A DNA stretch of 64,000 nucleotides from Halictus rubicundus (taxonomy: Eukaryota > Arthropoda > Insecta > Hymenoptera > Halictidae), in contig NC_135155.1 of NCBI RefSeq assembly GCF_050948215.1, positions 19,061,001 through 19,125,000 of the forward strand, read 5' to 3'. The notes under the pieces were generated by a model. It had not been told where the DNA came from, searched no databases, and saw nothing but the letters and a program-made list of their open reading frames with translations. The translations under genes and the position numbers were made by a program. This document shows, piece after piece, positions 28,201-40,200 of the stretch. Position 1 is the stretch's first letter; each line of letters begins with the position of its first letter.

Positions 28201-31200
28201 ATACTACGGATGAAACTAAGTTACGGGACGAAATTAAGTGAACTATCTTTAAAAAATAACTTTTTTTAACTTGGACCAAACGATTTGAGTTTTCTTTTTT
28301 GAGATGTTAGAAGGATTTTGTTGTAGTTGATGTGTCGAAAAGAAAAATTAATTACAGATTACTATTGGCTGAATATGCAAATAATATAGTAACATCTATT
28401 ACCTTTAACTTTGGATCGTCGGTAGGCGTAAGTCTAGCTTCAAAGTGCGCGCTCTCTCCCTCTCTCAAGCCATCGATGTTGCTCAACGGCACGGTGAACA
28501 TCGGAGCCTTTCCACGTTCTTCAACAACCTTCTCATCCTTCGTTCTGATCATCGAGTCTTCAAGAGTCTGAATCTTCTCCAGACCGCCCTCCATTCCCTT
28601 CGGAAGCTGAGAATCCAAAATCAAGCTAGCCTTGGAGTAGCACTTCAAGGTAGCCTTGGTCGAGTCTTCTCCGTACTTGTTGAAAGCCCTGCACTCGTAG
28701 ACACCCGAGTTCTCCTCGTAACAGTACAGTATATCCAAGATGACGATACCGAAGTCGTGGAAGGTCCTGTACCGGTGTCCGTGAGGCAGCTTCTTGCCAT
28801 TGTAGTACCATTCGACCTTCAAATCCGGATCAGTAACCGGAGTGAGTCTAGCCTCGAAGTGAGCAGACTGTCCTTCGACCAGCTTGGTGATGTCAGCGAT
28901 TTGCGTGATGAACTTGGGTGGTTCGGCGACAGGTGTGGTGGGTGTGGTGGGCTGTTCTCCACTGTAGCTCTCCAACTCGCGGATTCTCGCAAGGGAGTCG
29001 GGCTGAAGAGAGTCAAGGTAGACTCCGCTCTTGCCGAAGCACCTGATCGTCGCTTTGGTATAATCCTCGCCGTATTTGTTGCTGGCCTTGCAGACGTACT
29101 CGCCGGTATCGTGAGCCATCACTCCGGCAATGTCCATGACCACGAATCCGAAGTCGGATACCATCTTGAACCTGGAAGAGTGTCTCAAAGGCTGTCCGTT
29201 GTGGAACCATTCGACCTTCATATGGGGATCACCCACAGGAATAAGGGTGCACTCGAAGTGCGCCGATTGGCCGTCCTTGAGGCCTTCCAGGGACTGTATC
29301 TGGGTGTTGAATTTAGGCTTCTGTCCCTTGGACTTGTCCACACACTCCAATTCCACGCTGATCTCGGCTTTGCCCCATTTGTTGGTAGCCCTGCAGGAGT
29401 AGGTGCCGGAGTCTTCGATCTTCGTTCCGAGCACTTCGAGGACGACCATGCCGAACGCATAAACGGTCCTGGTGCGATGACTGGCTTCCAATGGCTTGCC
29501 GTTGTAGAACCACTCGACGACCATCGTTTGATCGCCTGTAGGGGTCAGGGAAGCTTCGAAGTGTGCGATCTCGCCCTCGGACAGGTTCGTCAGATTCTCG
29601 AATTGGGACGTGAACACTGGAGGATGTCCTTCGTCGCTCTCCGGCGGAGCACCTTCCTGCCTCTTCAACGACTCTTCCAAGTCTTGGATGGCCTCCAGAC
29701 CTTCTTTACCCTTTGGATGTTGCGATCTTTCGATAATGTTCTCCTTGGTCGAGCAGTAGATAGTCGTCGAGGTGAAGGCTTCGCCAGCCTTGTTGTACGC
29801 TTTGCAGGTGTAGATGCCAGAATCGCGATCGTAGACATCGGTTAGATCCAAGGTGACAAATCCGAAATCGCTGGTCATCTTGAAACGGGATCCATGCTCC
29901 AAGGCTTTGCCGTTGAAGTACCACTCGATCTTCAAGTTCGGATCTTCCTTCGGCTCCACCTGGCCCTCCAAGTGAAGAGGCTCGGACTCGCCCAGTTTGA
30001 ACTCGGGCTGCAGAGGAACCGTCCAGATCGGTTTCGGGTATTCATGTTCGGGCCCGTCTTCGGGCCTCCTGTACTTCGACAAGTAAGCATCCTCCGCTTC
30101 CTCGACTTTCTTCAGACCGGCTTCACCTTGCGGATGCTGGGTCTGCAAGTAGATGTTCTGCTTGCTGGTGCACTTCAAGGTGCCCGAGGTCTGCGCGGAG
30201 CCCTTCGAGTTGGTAGCTTTAACGATCACCACGCCAGAGTCCTCCTCGTACGCGTGATTGATGTCCAGAGCAACGTAACCGAAATCATAGGTAGATTTGA
30301 ATCTGGCTCCGGTCGGCAGGGCCTTGCCATTGATGAACCACTCGATCTTCATCGTCGGGTCTTTCGACGGTTCAACGTTACACTCGAAGTGCGCGTTGTC
30401 ACCTTCAATGCACTCCACGTTGTTCAGGTGAGTAATGAAGACTGGCTCTTCGTAGGTTGGTTCTGGCTGTTCCGCGGTGCCAGGATGCGGTTGTTCCAGG
30501 GCATCGATCTTCGGAAGAGCGTCGGGATGAAGAGTGTCTCCGAGCAGCCAATGACGATCGACGATCTTCAAGCTGCACGTGGATACAGCTTCTCCGAGAA
30601 GATTGGTGGCCTTGCAGGTGTAAATTGCCGAATCGTCTGGACGCAAGCCGTTGATCGACAAAGTCACCAGACCGAAGTCGAAGGTACTACGAAGTCTGGT
30701 TCCGGTTTGCAGGGATATTCCGTTCTTGAACCATTCTACGCGAAGGTTCGGGTCTGCCCTTGGCTCGACCTGGGCTTCCAGGTAGACGTGCTGTCCTTCG
30801 ACCAGCTTGTCGAAGCTCTCCAAGTGTTTCGTGAACACCGGGGCCTGTTGAGGTGTAGTGTCAACGAACATTTCCGGTACTTTGTTCATCTCAGCTTCCT
30901 TCAGTTGGATCTTCTGCCATGCGTCAGGTTGGAGACTGTCAGCGTCGATGGCCGAGCGCGCTCTGACCTTCAACGATATCGATGACACCGCTTCGCCGGC
31001 TTTGTTGATCGCTTTGCACGTGTACACGCCGGAATCCTCCGTTATCACCTTCAGGATGTCCAGCGTTACGTAACCGAAATCGTGGCTCACGTGGAAGCGG
31101 GAACCTAATCGAGAATCATCGTGTTAATCGCATTCAGGGTGACAAACGGTGTTTCTTAATTGAAAGGTTCTCCCGAATGTTCTTTTCTTAACTTCCTTTG

Positions 31201-34200
31201 CACTCGAAGCTACTTTTATTGCACTTGAACTTTTAGCAATGTAGAACTTTTAGATTATAGTAATTTTCAACGGTGCCACAGAGGGGACAGTTGAGTGCAA
31301 AGGGTTAATATGCATGCTTGATGTTGTTAGACAACATAAACGTATAATCAGCGCAGTTATTCACTTGTTTAAGCATTATTCGAGTTATTTTGCTTACTTA
31401 AAAGTACTCTAAACTACTCAAAATTCACGTTGCGCACGTTAGTTGAAAACGAAGCGAATTACTATTATTATTCTACAAAATACACACTCGTTTGCTCAGA
31501 GTTAAAGATCAATTAATGGCGCTTAAATAAATTTCAGTAGGACTTTGAGAAACGATAGAAGATCAAGACATTCACAGCAACGATGATACTTAACTTTCCA
31601 TTTACCGTTTCGTTAAATATATTACGTCCAGTCACACCCATAACAAAATGCCACATTAAAAATATAACTCTCTTGTCTAGACTGTTCGAAGCAGATTATT
31701 TATTGTTAATGTACATTTTGCTAAATAATATTTTTATACAGATTATTGCTTGTTAACGTCGGATAACTGAATGCAGTAGCTTCGATATTAATGATAGAAA
31801 GCGAATTAAAAGCAACAAGTCAGTTTACAATCTTTATCTCCTCGAGTGATCTCGTATACTTACCCATCTTTAGTTCGACTCCATTTATGTACCATTCGAA
31901 TCTCAAGCTAGAGTCGCCGACGGGCACAACTCTGCACTCGTATCTAGCCATTTGACCTTCCCAGAGTTCCGTGGGGCCGGTCAGCAACTGCGTGAAGATC
32001 GGTTTGTCGAAAACTTTGTCCGGCTCGTCGGGACGGCCTGGTTTGTCGGCCTCGAGTTGAGCGATCTTGCGCTGCGCTTCAGGGTGCTGGGTATCTAATT
32101 GTATGCTGGCTTTGCCTGAGGAATTATTGTAATTCGTATAGACAATTATCTTACAACATCGTGTCCTGAGATCGCGGTGCAAAAATTACGACAGTTCTCT
32201 GTCGTGGTACGATACTGTTTCTGAATAATGATACTGACTCTTGATCTTCATCGAAGCTGTTGTAACTGCTTCGCCGAGCGCGTTGGTAGCGCGACACATG
32301 TAGACACCCTCATCGTCTTCACGCACATGCGAAATATCCAGGGACACGAATCCGAAATCGTGGACTTTGGTTATTCTTGAGCCTAGATAATAGAAAGTGA
32401 TTAGAATATTTCACTTGTTCTTGAATATATTTCCTTCTTTAACATTTTATCTATCGGAAGCGTATTAATAGGATTTTTAATAAAATTAAATTCCATTACT
32501 GGCTCTGTCTCGTCGTCTTACGAAAAAGACCTTAACCGTGGACCATATACTTTCGAAAATTCTTAAATAATTGCCGACAGATAATGTGTTAATAATTGCG
32601 TTCCTACTTGTTCGAACTTACTTGTTTCAAGCGGTACTTCATTTCTGAACCACTCGACCTTCATCGTAGGGTCTCCCACAGGTATCAACCTGCACTCGAA
32701 GTGAGCAGTCTGTCCCTCGGGTATGGCATCGATGTTCTGCAACGGCTGGGTGAAGACGGGTCGTTGTCTAGTCTGTGGTTCCGGTATTTCCGGTCGTTTC
32801 CAAGGCTGCTGGGACTCGAGTTCGCGAATCTTGTCCATGCCTTCGGGACGTTGGGAGTCCAAGATGATATTGTCCCTCGGGATGACTCTGAGCTCGATGG
32901 AGGAGACACACTGTCCAAGAGCATTGGTAGCTCGTACAGAATATTGACCAGCATCTTCGGGAACAGCGTGGCCAATGTCCAAGGCCACGTATCCAAAGTC
33001 GAAGGTCACGTGGAACCGAGAAGCCGATGGCAGAGGCTTGCCGTTGTGGAAGAACTCGATTCTCAAGTTGGCGTCGTGCAGAGGCTCAACTTGACACTCG
33101 AAGTGAGCTGTTTGACCTTCGTACACTTCAGTGGTACCCTGGAATGTTGGAAAATGGTTTGTGTAACTGTTGATACGCTGACTGACATACTCGTTTAATT
33201 GTAAATATTCGATAAAAGACAAAAAAAAGTATAAATTTGGTATTCTTACCCTGAGTTCAGTAACAAATCTTGGCGGAGTCACAGGAGGTTCTTCAACTTC
33301 CAAACGTGCAGGATGTCCGTGAGCTTCGAGTTCGCGAATCTTTTCAAGGCCATCAGGATGTTGTGTGTCCAGGAGAATACTGCGGCGAGCTGAATAAAGA
33401 AAAATTGCACATTACAACAGTTACTTTCCAATGATCTCGTTTCACGAATGTTACAAAATTAGCGAAGAAATTTATAAATTACTGTATAGCGAATGCAATC
33501 CTCTTATCGCAGCTTCGTTTCTTTTCAACCATAACAAATATCAATTTATTCTGCAAATTCTGATTTGTTCAGCTTGACAGGGTCTTTCGCACAGGCCTTG
33601 AAACTTAACGCGACGGCCGTTGCAATGGGATTTAGCACTTTCGCATGTATTTCCTGATTCATGCTTTCCATGGCAGTATTTGTAATTATCGAAATTTGAT
33701 TCGGATTTTCTTCCCGTTTCGAAACAAACTTCACTTTTCGGATATGTCTTGCGACAACGGTGGTTCACTGTTTCATATCGATTTCTTGGATAACTATCTT
33801 GTATTCGAGAAGCACCGGTAAATTGTTTATTGCATTCGCATGTCGTTAAGGAAAACGATCCGAATCTCGGTTTCATGTTTGATAAATTTTCTTTTCGAGT
33901 GGGCGACGGACAACAAAATCTTCTTTCGTGACAAAGCTCAGGCATGTTCATACTTTCGGGAGATTTCAGAGGTCGGAAGCAAGGGGGAGGATAGCGTTTA
34001 TGTTTCGCTAAATCAGGATTAATAAGGTGATGTCAATCATTTAAACAATATAAATAACTAAACGTTAAGTCTCGCAATAGCCCTGAACTGGAAAAGACTT
34101 GTTTTAAAAATATGTTCAGATAGAAGAATGTTTGCCGTTTGAGTCATGCGAGTTCACCTCTTCACCAGGCATTAAAGTCTCCAGATGTCGAGGCGTTTAT

Positions 34201-37200
34201 TCGTTAGTAACGTGATAATAAATGAGTAATTGACGTCACTAAATTTAATCGTATATTGGACTAGTGGACTTACAGCCAACTTTGATGGTGCAAGTGTTGA
34301 CAGCTTCTCCAGCCAAATTGGTAGCTTTGCACATGTAAGTGCCAGCATCTTCTGGGTAGGTGTAAAGAATATCAAGTGCCACGTAACCGAAGTCGTGGGT
34401 TTTGCGGAAGCGATGACCAGTTCTTACAGCGACACCGTTCACGAACCTAATTAAGAAAATGAATTCATTCGCAATTAATACAATACAATTAAACGAATTC
34501 ACGAATAGACATTACTGAAGCTTATAAATTATTTTTAATCCAGTCAAATCTTATATTTGGCACATGATTAAAATTCTACGATTCTAAATATTTACTTTTG
34601 ATTTTTCGTGGGTTACAAGATTATACAAATGCACAAATATTAAGAGCGTATTACTACAAATTATGAATTAGGAGAAAGTTTTGAAGGAGCTGGGTAATTA
34701 CCATTCTATCTTCAAGTTCGGATCGTTGATTGGTTCGACGCGGCATTCTAAGTGAGCGTGTTCGCCTTCCTTCAGGTGATCCAGGTTGTTCAGCGGTGTT
34801 AGGAAAACGGGTTTCTGGTGCACAACCTCTTTCTCAACCTCTTGCTTGATCTCGACGGTCTCCAATTCGCGAATCTTCTGCAAACGCTGGGCGTCCAACG
34901 TGTCCAAGTAGAGACCTTGTTTCGCTGTTCGAGAAAAACGAAAACCCTTGAACCGATATCCTTTTCGACGAAGACATCGAAAGCAATGTTTCAACTGATA
35001 GCTGGACAACTTATAAATTTTGACGTTTCGAAAGGTTAGAACTTCTTTGCGATCGAATGTTGTCTATAGGCGATTAAAAAAAAAACAAGATTCTGATAAC
35101 ACCGACTTTGGATGGAGATTCTTCTGTTAGTAAAAGAATCTGTCAAAATAGCTACAGCGTTAAAATGTTGCAAATCTAGATTGTTACAAATAAATGCAAC
35201 AGTTAAAAACTGATTATAAGTTTGTATAATGAACAATCTCTGCAATGATGAAAACTGTCGCAATAAAAATCTAGGCCAAAATGTTGTATACGGTCGCCTT
35301 GGGAAATTATTTAATCATTCTTCAAATATGTCATCGATGACCATCACTAATTCTAATTTGTTGCTTTAAATTGGTCTAAACCATTCTTATTTAGATATTA
35401 TACTTTGCACATGTTCATATTAATCTTGAAACTTTTTTTTTTGAGACGACTGTATGAATTTTCTATGCATTACGATAATTTCTAAATGACTTACAGTCAA
35501 CGCTGATGACGCAAGTGGTAACAGCTTCGCCGACAGCGTTTCTCGCTTTGCACATGTAGGTCCCAGAGTCCTCGGGATAAGCATAGAGGATGTCGAGAGC
35601 AACGTAGCCAAAATCATAGGTGGTCTTGAACTTATGGCCTTGAGGTATCGGTCTTCCATCCCGGTACCATTCGACCACCATCGTGGGATCGTTCACAGGT
35701 GTCAAGGTCGCCTCGAGATGAGCACTCTTGCCCTCTGGCAGATGTTCGATATTCTTCAATGGCCGACCGAATTTCGGTTTCTCGGCGATGATCAGATCCT
35801 CTTGATCGGTACGCTTGTACCGTGAATCGTCTTCGAGGTACTGTATCTTCTTCAGGGCACTTTCGTGTTGGGTCTCGCGAATGATCGAAGCACGAGCTGC
35901 AAAGTGTCATTAATTAGAATGCACGCCTCTATCGATCGACGCGAATGCATGTAGATTTCCTGGATCGAGGACTTTAGAACGATCTGCTATTGGCAACGGC
36001 AAAATAACAAGAAAAACAAACGTGGTACATCCAGAGAGCAAGAGAGAAGCAGAGTGTGAGAAGAGAAGCAAATGTCTATACCAAAGCGGAACTACAAGCG
36101 ACAGAAACAAAGACTCTAGGTGACATAAAGTGTCACTCTATAATTTAATTAGAGAAGGAGCTGATTAATAGACGTATCAAATAATAGTGCAAATTTTAAG
36201 ATTTTTTTTGCAAAGGAGGCTCGCTAACTTTCAGAGTTCATGTCTCGAGAACGGCTTATGATAAAATTACGTTTAGTTTTTCGAAAATGTTTGAAGATAA
36301 TAATAATGTAGAATAAAACACTGATCCTAACTTAAAAATTCAAAGTTGACCTTCGCAGGCCTTTTTCATGGTCATCTCAAGGTCGAATAAGTAACAGCAT
36401 AATCGGAAGATTTTCGAGGAAGCCTGGTTCTGGTAGTGCTACTTACATTTGACATTCAAATTGATCGAGCTCTGCGCCGATCCCAGTCTATTGGTGGCTT
36501 GGCAGGTGTAAGTGCCAGAGTCCTCGGCGTACACCGTCAGAACGTCCAAAGCGGCGAATCCAAAGTCGCAGGTGGTTCTGTACCTGTGACCGGTGGACAG
36601 TGGTTTGCCATTGTGGAACCACTCGACCTTCATGGTCGGGTCAGGGTAAGGTTCGATACGGCACTCATAGTGTGCGCTTTGACCTTCGACTAGGTTGGTA
36701 GGACCGTTCAGTTGGACCGTGAAACGAGGTTTCTCTTTCACGACAACCTCCTCTTCTTCGCGGCGCTGGTACCTGCTGGTGTCCTCCAGGATCTGGATCT
36801 TCGACAGCGCGCTCTCGTGCTGCGACTCCAATTGCAACGCTGCTTTCGCTGTGTCGGGGAACAGTATTTGTCAGCGTGTCGTTGTATGTGGTCGTATGTA
36901 TTGTATATATGAACGGCCATCTGCCATTTCTTCGAATGACAGAATTTTTCTTTTGTTTTCTTTGATAGAGAGTGTAACACTTATTTTCTTATTACGTATT
37001 AGGACAGGAAAACTTTTACGTGATAACTTTTACAGCGATACCATAAACACACTGTATAATATATTTTATGTAATATGTAATTCGTTATTAATGCAAGTAA
37101 TAGCTTTTATAAATGATACCAAAAATTCATTAAAACGTTAAAGTATCGTGTTAAAATACTGTCTTAATAACGGTGACAAACTGTATTACTGCTTCAAATC

Positions 37201-40200
37201 TTAGTATAATAAAAAATAAAGTATTCGTTATAGTCTATGAAATATTATGTATAAATAATATACAAAAACTGGAATAGAAATAGCTGACAAAATTCGATGT
37301 TATAGTGCTTGATAGTGATGTGCGGATAATCGTGAAAACGACTGTTGTGTTCGTAGTAAAGGTCTGTAATGTAGCTTGTATTCGTGAGAAAAATTACGAA
37401 GACCACAAAAAACCATCGAAAAATAGAAAAAAAATATGCTACGAACACCAAAAAATGGGAAAAAATTGCTGCACACATAATACGTAAGTCTACGTGTTAA
37501 CTATCGGTCCTACGAACTGTAAGCGCGTCTGTAGCTTATGTGACAACGGTGCTAAAGAAATTGAAGCTTCATCTTGTAAGATTACCGTCTCTTCTGCGTT
37601 TACTTACACTGGACGAAGAGTGTCGCGGATGTAACTGCTTCGCCGAGGTCGTTCACTGCACGGCAAGTGTAAGTACCTGAGTCCTCGGGATTAACGTACT
37701 TCATGTTCAGAGCGACGTATCCGAAATCGTGCATCGTGGTCACGCGATTGGCTGCAGAAAGATACTCATTAGTCTAGAAAATTTTGGAAACTTCGACCGG
37801 TCTAAACAGAATTATTTAGTTATAAGAATGGTCCGCCATTGGAGGATTAAAAGGTGAATTACGTGAGTCACTATGGATTTGTAAATACGGACGCACAAAA
37901 TTTGCAACCCAGTCATAATTTATAATTCCATCGTAGGAAATTCATAGAGAAACCTTTGTTGCCCGAGTAAAAAGTTTTTTAAGGGCTGTTAACTGCTAAT
38001 TGAAAATGGTACTCACAAGCTGCGATAGGAACTCCGTTTCGCAACCATTCGACTTTCAATTTCGAGTCGCCGACAGGAATCACGCGAGCCTCGAAGTGAG
38101 CTGCCTGATTTTCAGCGACCTTGAGATCTTTGATCGGCATCGTGAAGACTGGAGCTTGCGTAACGGTCTCCTCTGTTGTCGTTTTGCGCTGGTAACGCGA
38201 AGTGTCCTCCAAATAGCGAAGACGTTGCAGGGTCTCCTCATTTTGGGTCTCCATGTAGATTGATTTTTTCGCTGTTCGAGAATAGGGTAGATCAGTTTTA
38301 TTATAAGAAAAGCGAGGGATTGAAGAATATTACAAGGATGGAAATTACAAGTTACCGAGATATTTGCAAACAACTTTCCCTCCCACTAGCATATTGAATT
38401 CTGTCAATAAAACTTACAGTGCACGACAGCAGTCGCCGAAGTGATGGCCTCTCCAATGATGTTCTTGGCTCGGCAGGTGTAAGTACCGGAGTCTTCAGGG
38501 TACGCGTACATGATGTCCAACGCGACGAAGCCGAAGCTGTTCGTCTCGACGAATCTGGAGCCGGCTTTGACCGGCTTGTTATTATGGAACCATTCGACTT
38601 TCATCGTTACATCGGAGACGGGGATCAATCTGCACTCGAAGTGAGCTCTCTGTCCCTCTTTGATCTCGACGTTGTTCAGGGACGTGGTGAAGATCGGTGC
38701 CTGGGTGGTCGTTTCTTCGACGACTTCCTGGCGATGGTACTTGGTCCGGTCCTCGAGATAATGGATCCGCTCGAGACCGAGCTCGTTCTGGGTGTCTGTC
38801 AACACCTGTGCGGTTGATCGGCAAGATAGAGTGCAAGACACCTCGTCGCTGCCGACGAGGTTCACAGCACGACAGGTGTAGGTGCCGGAGTCTTCGGCAA
38901 TTAGATCGATTACGTCCAGAGCAACGTAGCCGAAGTCGTGTATCGGGCGGAATCGGTGTCCTGCGAATCAAATTCATTTTTCGCTCTTCAGTTAACGAGG
39001 TTACTAATTATCTTTTGTCATTATATTTAACGTTTGAGCCGTGTAGGCAAAATTGGTGCGAGTTGAAACGGTTAATTAATTGGATAATGAGGATTTAAGT
39101 AAAAGTTCCATAACACAGAATAATATCGAAGGATGTTACGTTTCTCTTACGCAAATCAAGATACAATTATATTACAGTTATTTTATTTAATCACGATTAA
39201 GCAAGTCGCTTTGACCGAGACAACTTCGAGTGGGATATAGTAAAATTGGTTGCGGTAGACCGCGGTCGTAATTGTAATGTTAACAGACGACAAAACGTCT
39301 AAAGAATGACACTCACCTACGGTAACCGGACGACCATTCTTGTACCACTCGACCTTCAAGTTCGAGTCCGTGACAGGTTCCAATTTGCACTCGAAATGAG
39401 CATGTTCTCCTTCGCGGAGGTTCTCCTGATTTTTCGGAGCGGTGATGAATCTGGGCTTGACGTTGACAATCTCGTCGACCATCTCGTGTCTCTTGTACCT
39501 GGATGCATCCTCCAGGTACTGTATTCTTTCCAAGCCTTCGGGGTGGTGCGTTTCCAAGAGAAGATCCTTCTTGGCGTGTACTCTGACGGAGCATGATGTG
39601 ACAGCCTCGCCAAGCTGGTTTCTGGCCTGGCAGGTGTAAACACCCGAGTCGTCAGGGTAGACACCGAGGATGTCGAGTGCCACGTAGTCGAATTCGTAGG
39701 ATGGTCTGAATCTGTGACCGGTTTTCACCGCTCTGCCATTTTGGAACCATTCGACCACCATTGTGGCGTCGCCGACGGGCTGAAGACGACACTCGAGGTG
39801 GACATTCGTTAATTCGACTGTCTCGATGTTGTGCAATGCACGAGTGAACTGCGGTGCCTGCATCACTGTCACTTCTTCTTGTTGAGTCCTGCGGTATCTA
39901 TTCCGAACACAAAGGTACAGGAAATTGTAGAGAATTGTACGAAATTGTAAAAAATTCTAGAGGAAATTGTGAAAGGATATGACTAGACTGCGGATCTTTA
40001 TGTAAAATCAAAAATTTCCAACTCATCTGCTCAGGTACATTAAGCAGACCGTGCAAAATTGAATTCGATAATGCATCTTTAATAATTTGGTGGTTTTTAC
40101 TCACTTCGATGAATCCTCCAACATCTGAATCTGTTCGAGGGATTGTTCGTGTTGCGTTTCAGTGACGATATCAGATTTTCCAATAACTCTCACGCAGGCT

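Noticed and set aside
28445..30985. Plus-strand open frames of 466 and 363 codons.
   Set aside because: They mirror the 2.7-kb Ig exon on the minus strand and carry no recognisable domain.
33546..33734. A 62-codon minus-strand frame overlapping the cysteine-rich candidate exon.
   Set aside because: An in-frame stop lies just upstream and I see no good acceptor for it; kept only as a caution against the main candidate.
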